A stretch of DNA of 64,000 bases from Micromonospora eburnea (GCF_900090225.1 NZ_FMHY01000002.1:682001-746000); one strand, 5' to 3'; counted from the first letter of the stretch, positions 47,222 to 57,407 are shown. Notes: a model not told the origin generated them from the sequence alone. Numbers and translations are program-made.

Positions 47222-47668
47222 TCAGGCTCCAAACGAAATTGGGAGGGCGGCGGCGACGAAAACGATCTGCAACACCGTGCGTACGCCGAGCGGGGTCACC
47301 GGGCGGCCGGCCAGGGTGAGCTTCCGGCGGGCCGCGGAGACGTTCGCCGGGAACATGGCGATCATGAGCAGGGCCAGCCCGGCCGCCGCCGGACGGGCGG
47401 CGGCCGGGACGAGCAATGCCACCGCCCCCGTCAGTTCCAGCACGCCGGTCGCGGTGACGAGGAGCGCGGGTCGAGGGAGTCGGGGCGGCACCATCGCGAT
47501 CAGGTCGGCCCGACGGCGGGAGCCGAAGTGGGCGCCGCCGGTCACCAGGAACATCAGGGCGAGCCCCACCCGCAGGGCGGGGTGCCAGCCGTCGAGCGCG
47601 TCCACTCCGGCCAGGCCGGCGAGCCGCGCGAGCGTGGTGCCGAGGAGCAGGGCGATCAGGGGTGCCAT
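47222..47668 (-). CDS. DoxX-family membrane protein
   Basis: A 148-residue protein with four hydrophobic helices: GLALMFLVTGGAHFG, VTATGVLELTGAVALLVPAA, GLALLMIAMFPANVSAA and a last helix near VRTVLQIVFVAAALPI. ATG 47668 has GGAGATG upstream. It is divergent from a TetR gene across two inverted repeats and is therefore the probable target of that regulator. DoxX proteins are linked to oxidative or thiol stress in some bacteria. Confidence 0.82.
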   Translation of the reverse strand: MAPLIALLLGTTLARLAGLAGVDALDGWHPALRVGLALMFLVTGGAHFGSRRRADLIAMVPPRLPRPALLVTATGVLELTGAVALLVPAAARPAAAGLALLMIAMFPANVSAARRKLTLAGRPVTPLGVRTVLQIVFVAAALPISFGA

Positions 47669-47691
47669 GCCGGCATCTCCTTGGGATCGGG

Positions 47692-47712
47692 AATCTTGTC
47701 GTTGTAAAGATT
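47692..47712. promoter_or_regulatory. TetR operator 1 (imperfect palindrome)
   Basis: AATCTT (47692-47697) and AAGATT (47707-47712) flank an imperfect centre in a 21-bp element next to the doxX start. It shares the ATCTTGTC half-site with operator 2. Confidence 0.5.
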
Positions 47713-47726
47713 CCCGCCGACGGGAG

Positions 47727-47745
47727 ATCTTGTCAATGACAAGAT
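47727..47745. promoter_or_regulatory. TetR operator 2 (19-bp perfect palindrome)
   Basis: ATCTTGTCAATGACAAGAT is perfectly symmetric around its central A. Its last base is the first base of the TAGGAT -10 box (47745-47750) of the leaderless tetR transcript, so binding would shut off tetR. Confidence 0.7.
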
Positions 47746-47756
47746 AGGATTGCGGC

Positions 47757-48323
47757 ATGACGGAGACTCGCGGCTACCATCACGGCGACCTGCGTCGTGT
47801 TCTGCTCGCGGCCGCGATCGAGGTGATCGAGGAGTCGGGGCCGGGGGCGGTCAGCCTGCGCGACCTGGCCCGCCGTACCGGCGTGTCACACGCCGCCCCC
47901 GCCCACCACTTCGGCGACAAGGCCGGTCTGCTCACCGCGCTCGCCGTCGAGGGCTTCGGCCTGCTGGCCGAGGCGCTGGAGGGGGCCGGCGACGACCTGC
48001 TGGCGGCCGGCGTGGCGTACGTCGACTTCGCGGTCCGGCACCGGGCGCACTTCGAGGTGATGTTCCGCCGCGACCTCTACCACTGGGACGCGCCCGAGGC
48101 GCGGGCGGCCCGGGATCGCTCCGGCGCGGCGCTGCACTCGGGGGTGGCCCGGCTGCCGGCGGGACGCGCGACCGCGGCGGACCCGCAGGGAGACGCCATG
48201 GCCGCCTGGTCCATCGTGCACGGGTTCGCCACGCTCTGGCTCGCCGGCGTGCTGCCGCCCCGGGTGGGCGACGACCCGCGCGCCGCCGCCGGGGCGGTCA
48301 TCCACCGTCTCTTCGCCGTGTGA
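47757..48323 (+). CDS. TetR-family transcriptional regulator
   Basis: A 188-residue regulator. Helix-turn-helix: YHHGDLRRVLLAAAIEVIEESGPGAVSLRDLARRTGVSHAAPAHHFGDKAGLLTALAVEGF; the ligand-binding C-terminal part is of the TetR_C_33/WHG type with FRRDLYHWDAPEARAARD. ATG 47757 lies 6 nt after TAGGAT with no ribosome site, hence leaderless. It should repress itself and the divergent doxX-type gene through the palindromes at 47692-47745. It ends 2 bp from the convergent guaB1 gene. Confidence 0.92.
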   Translation: MTETRGYHHGDLRRVLLAAAIEVIEESGPGAVSLRDLARRTGVSHAAPAHHFGDKAGLLTALAVEGFGLLAEALEGAGDDLLAAGVAYVDFAVRHRAHFEVMFRRDLYHWDAPEARAARDRSGAALHSGVARLPAGRATAADPQGDAMAAWSIVHGFATLWLAGVLPPRVGDDPRAAAGAVIHRLFAV

Positions 48324-48325
48324 GC

Positions 48326-49834
<1,509 letters not shown>

Positions 49835-50440
49835 TCAACCGAGCAGCAGCGCCGCGGCGGTCCCGGTCATCACGACGGCGACCGCGCCGTCGAGCACCCG
49901 CCAGGCGGCGGTACGGGCGAGCAACGGCGCCAGCCGGTGTGCTCCGACGCCGAGTGCGGTGAACCAGACCGCGCTGGCCGCGGCCGCGCCGACGCCGAAC
50001 GCCCAACGCTGCTCGTACTGCTGCGCCACGCCGCCGAGCAGCAGCACGGTGTCGAGGTAGACGTGCGGGTTGAGGTAGGTGAAGGCCAGGCAGGCCAGCA
50101 GGGCCGCCCGAAGGGTGGTCGGGGGACGGTCGGTGGGGGTGAGGGTGCCCGGACGCAGCGCCCGGCGGGCGGCGAGCACGGCGTACCCGAGCAGGAACGC
50201 GGCCCCGGCCCAGCGGATGGCGGAGAGCAGCCCCGGCCGGTCCGCCACGGCGGTGCCCAGGCCGGTGATGCCCGCGGTGATGAGCAGGGCGTCCGAGGCG
50301 GCGCAGACGACCACCACGGGCAGCACGTGCTCACGGCGGAGCCCCTGACGGAGCACGAAGGCGTTCTGCGCGCCGATGGCGACGATCAACGCGAGCGATA
50401 CGGAGAACCCGGCGACGGCCGAGGGGAGTGGGTCGGGCAC
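49835..50440 (-). CDS. LysE/ArgO-family basic amino acid exporter
   Basis: A 201-residue membrane protein: FSVSLALIVAIGAQNAFVLRQGLRREHVLPVVVVCAASDALLI is the LysE signature, and YLNPHVYLDTVLLLGGV is the conserved NPHVYLD motif. About six helices. It exports L-lysine or L-arginine. The gene is divergent from a lysG/argP-type regulator across 70 bp that contain the probable operator. Start taken at GTG 50440. Confidence 0.9.
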   Translation of the reverse strand: MPDPLPSAVAGFSVSLALIVAIGAQNAFVLRQGLRREHVLPVVVVCAASDALLITAGITGLGTAVADRPGLLSAIRWAGAAFLLGYAVLAARRALRPGTLTPTDRPPTTLRAALLACLAFTYLNPHVYLDTVLLLGGVAQQYEQRWAFGVGAAAASAVWFTALGVGAHRLAPLLARTAAWRVLDGAVAVVMTGTAAALLLG

Positions 50441-50481
50441 GGGTCAGAAGCTAGGGACCGGCGCCAGGTGCAGTCCAACTA

Positions 50482-50504
50482 ATCTTTCTGAAGCTCCATA
50501 AGAT
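50482..50504. promoter_or_regulatory. LysG/ArgP-type operator in the divergent promoter
   Basis: ATCTT (50482-50486), 13 nt, AAGAT (50500-50504). The right arm is part of TAAGAT (50499-50504), the -10 box of the leaderless regulator transcript, allowing autorepression while activating the exporter. Confidence 0.5.
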
Positions 50505-50510
50505 GTGCTG

Positions 50511-51407
50511 ATGGAAGGGCTCGACACGACCCAGCTACGCACCCTGGCCGCCGTGGTCGGCGAGGGCAGCTTCGAGGGTGCGGCGCGCGTGCTGCATGTC
50601 ACCCCGTCGGCGGTGAGCCAGCGGATCCGCGCGCTGGAGGAGGTCGTCGGCCAGGTGCTGGTCCGGCGCAGCCGCCCCTGCCAGGCGACCGACGCGGGGC
50701 AGCCGCTGCTCCGCCTGGCGGTCCAGTTGACGCTGCTGGAGCGGGAGGCGGTCGCCGAGGCGCGCGGCGTGGTGGACGGGGCGGCCGGGCCCACCCGGGT
50801 GCCCGTGGTGGTCAACGCCGACTCGTTGGCCACCTGGTTCGTGCCCGCGTTGGCCCGGGTCCCGGCGGACTTGGCGGTCTGCTTCGACGTACGCCAGGAC
50901 GACCAGGACCACACCGCCGAGCTGCTGCGCGACGGCGCGGTGCTGGCGGCGGTGACCGCCCAGCGGGAGCCGGTGCAGGGCTGCCGGGTACGCCCGCTCG
51001 GTGCGATGCGCTACCGGGCGCTCGCCGCCCCGGCGTTGGTCGCCCGCTGGTTTCCCGACGGGCTGGCGGTCGAGGCGCTGGCCAGGGCGCCGGTGCTCGT
51101 CTTCGACCGCAAGGACCGGGTCCAGCACCGTTTCCTGCGGGCGGTGACCGGCCGGGAACTCGACCCGCCGGTGCACCACGTGCCGTCGGTGCCGGCGTTC
51201 AGCGAGGCGATCCGGTGCGGCCTCGCCTGGGGGCTGGTCCCGGAGCGGCTGGCCGAGCCGGATCTGGCCGACGGCTCCTGCCTCGATCTCGATCCGGGGC
51301 GGCACGTCGACGTGCCGCTCTACTGGCAGCACTGGCGCCTGGAGTCCCGGCTCCTCGACGCCCTCACCGACGCCGTCCGCGCCGAGGCGGCCGTCGCGCT
51401 CCGCTGA
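50511..51407 (+). CDS. LysG/ArgP-type LysR regulator
   Basis: A 298-residue LysR-family activator. Helix-turn-helix: LDTTQLRTLAAVVGEGSFEGAARVLHVTPSAVSQRIRALEEVVGQVLVRRSRPCQATDAGQPLLR; the effector domain follows the ArgP pattern (VNADSLATWFVPAL, LRDGAVLAAVTAQREPVQGCRVRPLGAMRYRA). It is expected to sense Lys/Arg/His and switch on the divergent exporter. ATG 50511 is placed by TAAGAT 6 nt upstream; a GTG two codons earlier abuts that box and is unlikely. Confidence 0.92.
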   Translation: MEGLDTTQLRTLAAVVGEGSFEGAARVLHVTPSAVSQRIRALEEVVGQVLVRRSRPCQATDAGQPLLRLAVQLTLLEREAVAEARGVVDGAAGPTRVPVVVNADSLATWFVPALARVPADLAVCFDVRQDDQDHTAELLRDGAVLAAVTAQREPVQGCRVRPLGAMRYRALAAPALVARWFPDGLAVEALARAPVLVFDRKDRVQHRFLRAVTGRELDPPVHHVPSVPAFSEAIRCGLAWGLVPERLAEPDLADGSCLDLDPGRHVDVPLYWQHWRLESRLLDALTDAVRAEAAVALR

Positions 51408-51439
51408 CGTCGCGCTCCGCTGAGTCCGGGCTGCGCTGT

Positions 51440-51490
51440 TAGGAGGGGGCCCTTCCTATGCCGGAGACGTTAAGAAGGGGCCCCTCCTTA
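51440..51490. terminator. Paired GGGGCCC palindromes between convergent genes
   Basis: Two near-perfect palindromes, 51440-51458 (TAGGAG...TTCCTA) and 51471-51490 (TAAGAAGGGGCCCCTCCTTA), separated by 12 nt. They lie between lysG (+) and accA3 (-) and probably terminate both. A relative occurs at 55861-55908. Confidence 0.6.
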
Positions 51491-51494
51491 CCGC

Positions 51495-53246
51495 TCAGGC
51501 GATGGTGCAGATCGGGGCGCCGGCGGTGATGACCGCACCGACCTCGGCGGCCAGGCCGCTGACGGTGCCCGCCTTGTGGGCGTGCAGCGGCTGCTCCATC
51601 TTCATCGCCTCCAGGACGACGACCAGGTCGCCCTCGGCGACGGTGTCCCCGTCCCCGACGGCGATCTTGACGATGGTGCCCTGCATGGGGGAGGTGAGCG
51701 TGTCGCCGCTGGCCGCCGCGCCGGCCTTCGCGCCGCCACCCCGGCGGGCCGGCTTCTTCGCGGCGGGCGCGGCGGAGGCCGTACCCGCGCCGAGGCCGGC
51801 GGGCAGTACCACCTCCAGCCGCTTGCCACCGACCTCGACCACGACGGTCTCGCGCTCGGCCGGGCCCTCGACCGCGCCGGCCGGGGCGGTGAACGCCGGG
51901 ACGGTGTTGTCGAACTCGGTCTCGATCCACCGGGTGTGCACGGTGAACGGCTCGGCGGTGAACGCCTCGTCCCGGACCACCAGGCGGTGGAACGGGAGCG
52001 CGGTGGCCATGCCCTCGACGACCATCTCGTCCAGCGCCCGGCGGGCCCGCTCCAGCGCCTCCGTACGCGTCTCCCCGGTGATGATCACCTTGGCCAGTAG
52101 CGAGTCGAAGTTGCCGCCGATCACGTCGCCCGCCGAGATGCCGGTGTCCACCCGGACGCCCGGCCCACTCGGCAGCCGCAGCGCGGTGATCGTGCCCGGG
52201 GCGGGCAGGAAGTTGCGGCCCGGGTCCTCGCCGTTGATCCGGAACTCGATGGCGTGCCCGCGCGGGGTCGGGTCCTCGGTGAAGCGCAGCTTCTCGCCGT
52301 CGGCGATGCGGAACTGCTCGCGGACCAGGTCGATGCCGGCGGTCTCCTCGGTGACCGGGTGCTCGACCTGGAGCCGGGTGTTGACCTCCAGGAAGGAGAT
52401 GGTGCCGTCGACACCGACCAGGTATTCCACCGTGCCGGCGCCGTGGTAGCCAGCCTCCCGGCAGATCGCCTTGGCGCTGTTGTGGATCTGGGCGCGCTGG
52501 GCGTCGGTGAGGAACGGTGCGGGGGCCTCCTCGACCAGCTTCTGGTGCCGCCGCTGGAGTGAGCAGTCCCGGGTGCCGACCACGATCACGTTGCCGTGCT
52601 GGTCGGCGAGGACCTGCGCCTCGACGTGCCGGGGCCGGTCCAGGTAACGCTCGACGAAGCACTCGCCCCGGCCGAACGCGGCGACCGCCTCGCGGGTGGC
52701 CGACTCGAACAGCTGCGGGATCTCCTCCATGGTGCGGGCCACCTTGAGGCCGCGCCCGCCGCCGCCGAAGGCCGCCTTGATGGCGACCGGCAGGCCGTGG
52801 TCGATCGCGAAGGCCATCACCTCGTCGGCGTTGCCGACCGGGTCCGGGGTGCCGGGGACCAGGGGTGCACCGGCGCGCTGGGCGATGTGCCGGGCGGTCA
52901 CCTTGTCGCCGAGGTCGCGGATCGCCTGCGGGGTCGGGCCGATCCAGGTCAGCCCGGCGTCGATGACGGCCTGGGCGAAGTCGGCGTTCTCGGAGAGGAA
53001 GCCGTAGCCGGGGTGCACCGCGTCGGCGCCCGACCGGGCGGCGATGTCGATCAGCTTGTCGATGCGCAGGTAGCTGTCGGCGGCGGTGTCGCCGCCCAGG
53101 GCGTACGCCTCGTCGGCCAGGGTGGCGTGCAGGGCGTCCCGGTCGGAGTCCGCGTAGACGGCGACGCTCGCCAGGCCGGCGTCGCGGCAGGCGCGGATGA
53201 CGCGTACGGCGATCTCGCCGCGGTTTGCGATGAGTACCTTGCGCAT
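51495..53246 (-). CDS. accA3: Acyl-CoA carboxylase alpha subunit (biotin carboxylase + biotin carrier)
   Basis: A 583-residue AccA3-like subunit. Biotin carboxylase domain: [23 protein letters not shown]-grasp loop [45 protein letters not shown]. The carrier domain ends the protein with the biotinylated Lys in [13 protein letters not shown] (about residue 549). It carboxylates biotin for acetyl-/propionyl-CoA carboxylase complexes with AccD and AccE. GGAGG lies 9 nt before ATG 53246. Order on the minus strand (accE, maf, accA3) recalls the mycobacterial accD5-accE5-maf-accA3 region, here interrupted by other genes. Confidence 0.93.
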   Translation of the reverse strand: MRKVLIANRGEIAVRVIRACRDAGLASVAVYADSDRDALHATLADEAYALGGDTAADSYLRIDKLIDIAARSGADAVHPGYGFLSENADFAQAVIDAGLTWIGPTPQAIRDLGDKVTARHIAQRAGAPLVPGTPDPVGNADEVMAFAIDHGLPVAIKAAFGGGGRGLKVARTMEEIPQLFESATREAVAAFGRGECFVERYLDRPRHVEAQVLADQHGNVIVVGTRDCSLQRRHQKLVEEAPAPFLTDAQRAQIHNSAKAICREAGYHGAGTVEYLVGVDGTISFLEVNTRLQVEHPVTEETAGIDLVREQFRIADGEKLRFTEDPTPRGHAIEFRINGEDPGRNFLPAPGTITALRLPSGPGVRVDTGISAGDVIGGNFDSLLAKVIITGETRTEALERARRALDEMVVEGMATALPFHRLVVRDEAFTAEPFTVHTRWIETEFDNTVPAFTAPAGAVEGPAERETVVVEVGGKRLEVVLPAGLGAGTASAAPAAKKPARRGGGAKAGAAASGDTLTSPMQGTIVKIAVGDGDTVAEGDLVVVLEAMKMEQPLHAHKAGTVSGLAAEVGAVITAGAPICTIA

Positions 53247-53321
53247 CTTGGTGGCTCCTCCCCGGAGGTCGATGCCGGGAGTTTATCGGCCGGCCCTCGG
53301 CCCCTAACGATCGCTCAGTGT

Positions 53322-53333
53322 GGGATAGGGCAC
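53322..53333 (-). promoter_or_regulatory. GTGCCCTATCCC motif upstream of accA3
   Basis: The same 12-mer in the same gene-relative orientation as at 28953-28964, here 75 nt before the accA3 ATG. Both genes belong to the propionyl-CoA to succinyl-CoA route. Confidence 0.3.
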
Positions 53334-53377
53334 CCCCCAATCGCGCTTTAGTCAAATTTGCTTATTACGCTTGTCCG

Positions 53378-54001
53378 GTGTCGGCAACACGGATGATGAT
53401 TCTCGGCCTGGCCAGGTGGATGCAGCCGGTGCACGGCTACGACGTACGCCGTGAGCTGCTGAGTTGGGGCGCGGACAAGTGGGCCAACGTGCAACCCGGG
53501 TCGATCTATCACGCGCTGCGCAAGCTCACCGACGAGGGGCTGCTCCGGGCGGTGTCGACGGAGCAGGTCGGCTCCCGTCCCGCCCGCACCACCTATGAGG
53601 TGACCGCCAAGGGTGACGAGGAGTTCGAGGCCCTGCTACGGGCGCAGTGGTGGCAGTTGCACGAGCCGCCGGACCCCTTCGCGGCGGCGTTCTCCTTCCT
53701 GCCCGCGATGCCGCGCGACGAGGCGGCGGCGGCCCTGCGTAACCGGGCCAACCTGATCCGGGCCGGGATCGAGTCGATGCGTGCCTCGCTGGAGTCGGAC
53801 TGGGTGCGCAACCGCAAGCCCGTGCACGTCGGTTGGATGTTCGAGCTGTGGCTGGCCCGGGGCGAGGCGGAGATGGCCTGGTGTGACCGGATCGCCGAGC
53901 GGATCGAGTCGGGAGTGTCGTACCTGCCCTCTGCAATGGAGGGAGCCGAGGGCTGGTCCGGCTGGACGGGCGGGGCGCCCGACGGCCACAACGCGGAATA
54001 A
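53378..54001 (+). CDS. PadR-family regulator with long C-terminal domain
   Basis: A 207-residue regulator: MMILGLARWMQPVHGYDVRRELLSW, VQPGSIYHALRKLTDEGLLRAV, ARTTYEVTAKGDEEFEALLRAQWW, the PadR winged helix followed by a helical Vir_act_alpha_C-type domain. GTG 53378 is 6 nt after TACGCT, so the transcript is probably leaderless. A CAAATTTG palindrome (53353-53360) just upstream of that box and TCAACGTTGA (54002-54011) before the exporter genes are candidate operators. It precedes and probably controls the DrrAB-like exporter. Confidence 0.9.
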   Translation: MSATRMMILGLARWMQPVHGYDVRRELLSWGADKWANVQPGSIYHALRKLTDEGLLRAVSTEQVGSRPARTTYEVTAKGDEEFEALLRAQWWQLHEPPDPFAAAFSFLPAMPRDEAAAALRNRANLIRAGIESMRASLESDWVRNRKPVHVGWMFELWLARGEAEMAWCDRIAERIESGVSYLPSAMEGAEGWSGWTGGAPDGHNAE

Positions 54002-54037
54002 TCAACGTTGACCACAAGAGCTATATCGCGTTAGTCT
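54002..54037 (+). promoter_or_regulatory. Promoter of the DrrAB-like operon
   Basis: TTGACC (54008-54013), 18 nt, TAGTCT (54032-54037). The 10-bp palindrome TCAACGTTGA (54002-54011) overlaps the -35 box and could bind the adjacent PadR regulator. Confidence 0.5.
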
Positions 54038-54121
54038 CGGCGCCACCGCAGGGGAGCCGCGTGCCCTCTGTGTGGACGATCGGCGGCCGGTCACGCCCGG
54101 CCCGGACGACCAGGAGCAGAC

Positions 54122-55081
54122 ATGATCGAGACCAGGGGGCTGCGGAAGTCGTTCCGCTCCCGCGCGGGTCGCGAGACGAAGACCGTGGACGCGGTCCGGG
54201 GCGTCAACCTCGACGTCGCCGAGGGGGAGATCTTCGGCTTCCTCGGCCCCAACGGGGCCGGCAAGACCACCACCCTGCGGATGCTCGCCACCCTGATCGA
54301 GCCCGACGGCGGCGAGGCCACCATCGCCGGAGCCGACCTGCGCAAGGATCCGGCCGAGGTGCGCCGCCGGATCGGTTACGTGGCCCAGGGCGGCAGCACG
54401 TGGGACGAGTCCACCGCCCGGGAGGAGCTGGTGCTCCACGCCCGGCTCTACGGCATCTCCAAGGCCGAGGCCCACCGGCGTGCCACCCGGGCCCTGGACG
54501 CCTTCCAGCTCACCGAGTACGCCGACCGCAAGTGCAAGACGTACTCCGGCGGCCAGCGCCGCCGGGTGGAGATCGCGCTCGGCATCATCCACGAGCCGAA
54601 GATCGTCTTCCTCGACGAGCCGACCACCGGCCTCGACCCGCAGAGCCGCGCCCACATGTGGGACGAGATCCGCCGGCTGCGCAGCGAGGGGATGACCGTC
54701 TTCATCACCACGCACTACCTGGACGAGGCGGACGCGCTCTGCGACCGGATCGCGATCATGGACCACGGCGAGGTGGTCGCGGAGGGCACCCCGGCCGAGC
54801 TGAAGCGGGAGATCTCCGGCGAGGTGGTGCAGGTCGGTCTCGACGCCGCCATCACCCCGCGCGCCGCCGAGCTGCTCGACAGCGAGGCGTACGTCAACAA
54901 GCTGGAGACCGTCGACGAAGGCGGCCTGCGGCTCTATGTGGACGAGGGCGCCACCGCCATCCCGCAGGTGCTGCGCCGTCTCGACGGCGCCGGGCTGGAC
55001 CTGCGCTCCATCGAGCTGCACCGCCCCAGCCTCGACGACGTCTTCCTCACCAAGACCGGCCGCTCGCTGCGCGAGTCCTGA
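54122..55081 (+). CDS. ABC transporter ATPase, DrrA-like
   Basis: A 319-residue ATPase of the daunorubicin-resistance type. Walker A GPNGAGKTTT, Q-loop YVAQGGSTWDE, signature YSGGQRRRVEIALGI, Walker B IVFLDEPTTGLDPQSR and a C-terminal regulatory domain ending RPSLDDVFLTKTGRSLRES, all as in DrrA. AGGAG precedes ATG 54122. The permease gene starts 17 nt after its stop. Together they form a drug or lipid exporter, probably controlled by the upstream PadR. Confidence 0.93.
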   Translation: MIETRGLRKSFRSRAGRETKTVDAVRGVNLDVAEGEIFGFLGPNGAGKTTTLRMLATLIEPDGGEATIAGADLRKDPAEVRRRIGYVAQGGSTWDESTAREELVLHARLYGISKAEAHRRATRALDAFQLTEYADRKCKTYSGGQRRRVEIALGIIHEPKIVFLDEPTTGLDPQSRAHMWDEIRRLRSEGMTVFITTHYLDEADALCDRIAIMDHGEVVAEGTPAELKREISGEVVQVGLDAAITPRAAELLDSEAYVNKLETVDEGGLRLYVDEGATAIPQVLRRLDGAGLDLRSIELHRPSLDDVFLTKTGRSLRES

Positions 55082-55098
55082 CCTCCGGAGAAGCTGTC

Positions 55099-55854
55099 AT
55101 GAAATTCGCCCGCGACACCTGGCTGATCTTCCAGCGCCAGACCCAGCTCCTGCTGCGCAACCCGGTCTGGGTCTTCGTCGGAGTCTTCCAGCCGGTGATG
55201 TACCTGCTGCTCTTCGCCCCGCTGCTCAAGGCGGCGCTGAACGCGCCGACCCAGGCCGCGGCGTACAAGATCTTCGTTCCCGGCCTGCTGGTGCTGCTGG
55301 CCATCTTCGGCGGCCTGTTCCAGGGCTTCGGCCTGATCGCCGAGCTGCGCGCCGGGGTGATCGAACGGTCCCGGGTCACCCCGGTCAGCCGGCTCGCCCT
55401 GCTGCTCGGCCGCTCGCTGCGGGACGTGGTCTCGCTGATCGCGCAGGCGATCATCATCACGCTCCTGGCGCTCCTGTTCGACCTGCGCGTCTTCATCGGC
55501 TACCTGCTGCTGGCGTACCTGATGCTGGCCCTGATCGCGCTGATGACCTCGGCCGTCTCGTACGGCGTCGCGCTCAAGGTCAAGAGCGAGGACGCGCTCG
55601 CCCCGCTGATGAACACCGTCGCCCAGCCGGTGCTGCTGCTCTCCGGCATCCTGCTGCCGCTCGCTCTGGCCCCCGGCTGGCTCCAGGGCATCGCCAACTG
55701 GAACCCGTTCTCCTGGGCGGTCGACGGGGTCCGGGCGCTCTTCGCCGGTGACCTCAGCAACGACAAGGTCTGGCAGGGGCTGACGATCATCGCGGTGCTC
55801 GCCGTCGCCGGCGTGGTCTGGGCCGCCCGGCAGTTCGCCCGCAGCGTCCGCTGA
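55099..55854 (+). CDS. ABC transporter permease, DrrB-like
   Basis: A 251-residue ABC-2 type permease with six hydrophobic segments. Typical stretches are WLIFQRQTQLLLRNPVWVFVGVFQPVMYLLLF, the elbow before IFVPGLLVLLAIFGGLFQGFGLIAELRAGVIERSRVTPVSR, and LLSGILLPLALAPGWLQGIANWNPFSWAVDGVRALFAGDL. CCGGAG precedes ATG 55099. It works with the ATPase gene directly upstream. Confidence 0.92.
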   Translation: MKFARDTWLIFQRQTQLLLRNPVWVFVGVFQPVMYLLLFAPLLKAALNAPTQAAAYKIFVPGLLVLLAIFGGLFQGFGLIAELRAGVIERSRVTPVSRLALLLGRSLRDVVSLIAQAIIITLLALLFDLRVFIGYLLLAYLMLALIALMTSAVSYGVALKVKSEDALAPLMNTVAQPVLLLSGILLPLALAPGWLQGIANWNPFSWAVDGVRALFAGDLSNDKVWQGLTIIAVLAVAGVVWAARQFARSVR

Positions 55855-55860
55855 GCTGAA

Positions 55861-55908
55861 AGGAAGGGCCCCCTATTAACGCCAGCGGTAGAGAAGGGCT
55901 CCCCTCTC
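55861..55908. repeat. GGGCCC-type paired palindrome element
   Basis: Two imperfect palindromes (AGGAAGGGCCCCCT at the start and GAGAAGGGCTCCCCTCTC at the end) around ATTAACGCCAGCG. The layout resembles 51440-51490. It follows the DrrB-like gene and may end that transcript; the shared layout suggests a dispersed family. Confidence 0.55.
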
Positions 55909-55981
55909 ACCACCGTTGAGCGGACGAGAGCTGCCTCTCAGCAGCGGCGGGGCACCGGGGTTGCGCGCGTAGCGTGTACCG

Positions 55982-57382
55982 GTGCCCCGCCTCACCCGTG
56001 ACAGGACGACCTGGTTCGCCTACGCCCAGCTCGGGCTCTGGGGCTTCTTCCTCTACGGGTTCGGCCCAGTCGTACCCCTGCTCCGCGACGAACAGGGCAC
56101 CAGCGCCGCCGTCGCCGGCCTGCACAGCACGGGCATCGCGGTCGGCGCGCTGATCGGCGGGGCCCTCTTCGCGCCGGCCGCCCGCCGCCTCGGCCGTGGC
56201 CCAGCCATCTGGCTCGGCCTCACCGGCGTGGCCGGCGGCGTCGCCGCCCTCGGGCTGCTCCGCCCGCTGCCCGCCACCCTGGCCGCGGTCGCGGTGATCG
56301 CCACCTTCGGCATGATGGTGATCAGCGGGGTCAACGTAGTGCTCACCGCCCACCACGGACCCGCCGCGCCCGCCGCGCTCACCGAGGCCAACGCCGCCTG
56401 CGCCGGCATGGGCATCCTCGCGCCGCTCGTCATCGGCACCGCCGTGGACGCCGGCCACGGCTGGCGGCCGGCGATGGCCGTCGAGGTCGGGCTGATCGCG
56501 CTGGTCGCCCTCGCCGCCCTGACCTTCCGGGTACGCCTGCCGAAGGCCGCCCCCGCTGCCGCGGCTGCCGCCGCCCCGGCCGTGGTGAGCGCCTCGACTA
56601 CCGTCGATGCCGTCGATGCCGTCGATGCCGTCGATGCCGTCGGGGTGTCCGCGTCGTCTGCCGCCCGGGCGACCGCCTCGGCGGGGGCGGAGCCGGCCGA
56701 CGGGGCACCCGCCGGCCCGCCCGCCCCTGTGCGCGCCCGACTGGCCGGCATCGGCGCACCCGCCGATGGCGCGGCCGGGACCGGTGTATCCGCCGCCGGC
56801 ACCCGCGCGGCCGGCCGGCTGTCGGCGGCGTACTGGATCGCCTGGGTGCTGATGTCGGCCACCGGCTCGATCGAGGTGTGCCTGTCACTCTGGACCGCCG
56901 ACGTGCTCCGTACCCACGCCGGGCTCGACACCGGCAGCGCCTCGGCGGCCGTCGCCGCGATCGTCTGCGGCATGTTCGTCGGCCGGCTGGCCGGCGGCCG
57001 GTTCGCGCTGCGCTGGCCGCCGGTGCCGCTGCTGCTCGGCGCGCTGGCCGTCTCCCTGGCCGGGTTCGCCCTGTTCTGGTCCGCCTCGATCGGCTGGCTC
57101 GCGGTCACCGGGCTGGTCGTGCTCGGCCTGGGCAACGCCCTGCACTACCCCCTCGCAATCTCCATCGCGCTCGCCGTCGCCGGGCCGGCCGCCGACAAGG
57201 CGGCCGGTTGGTCGTCGTACTCCATGGGGGTGGGTTTCGGGATCGCGCCGGTCGCGCTCGGTTGGGTGGCCGACGGGGTCGGACCGCACCTCGCCTTCCT
57301 GCTGCTGCCCGGCTTCATCGCGGCGTCCGTGCTGCTCACCGTGCGGCTCGGCCGCGTCCTACGCGCCCCGCGCCCGGCCTGA
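55982..57382 (+). CDS. MFS transporter
   Basis: A 466-residue major facilitator with two six-helix halves. The first half starts FAYAQLGLWGFFLYGFGPVVPLLRDEQGTSAAVAGLHSTGIAVGALIGG. The central loop (about 185-275) is unusually long and Ala/Val/Asp-rich with a VDAVDAVDAV run. The second half carries SATGSIEVCLSLWTADVLR and GMFVGRLAGGR. The substrate is unknown; sugar or small-molecule efflux is possible. GTG 55982 is 6 nt after TAGCGT, consistent with a leaderless transcript. Confidence 0.87.
   Translation: MPRLTRDRTTWFAYAQLGLWGFFLYGFGPVVPLLRDEQGTSAAVAGLHSTGIAVGALIGGALFAPAARRLGRGPAIWLGLTGVAGGVAALGLLRPLPATLAAVAVIATFGMMVISGVNVVLTAHHGPAAPAALTEANAACAGMGILAPLVIGTAVDAGHGWRPAMAVEVGLIALVALAALTFRVRLPKAAPAAAAAAAPAVVSASTTVDAVDAVDAVDAVGVSASSAARATASAGAEPADGAPAGPPAPVRARLAGIGAPADGAAGTGVSAAGTRAAGRLSAAYWIAWVLMSATGSIEVCLSLWTADVLRTHAGLDTGSASAAVAAIVCGMFVGRLAGGRFALRWPPVPLLLGALAVSLAGFALFWSASIGWLAVTGLVVLGLGNALHYPLAISIALAVAGPAADKAAGWSSYSMGVGFGIAPVALGWVADGVGPHLAFLLLPGFIAASVLLTVRLGRVLRAPRPA
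56603..56638 (+). repeat. Four 9-bp repeats in the MFS loop
   Basis: GTCGATGCC four times in a row, encoding VDA units in the cytoplasmic loop between helices 6 and 7. Slippage would change loop length in steps of three residues without breaking the frame. Confidence 0.95.
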
Positions 57383-57407
57383 CCGCCCAACCCGCTCGCT
57401 CTTTGCT

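Noticed and set aside
53318..53377. Longer N-terminus for the PadR regulator at 53378
   Set aside because: The added residues are not PadR-like, while GTG 53378 has a TACGCT box exactly 6 nt upstream.
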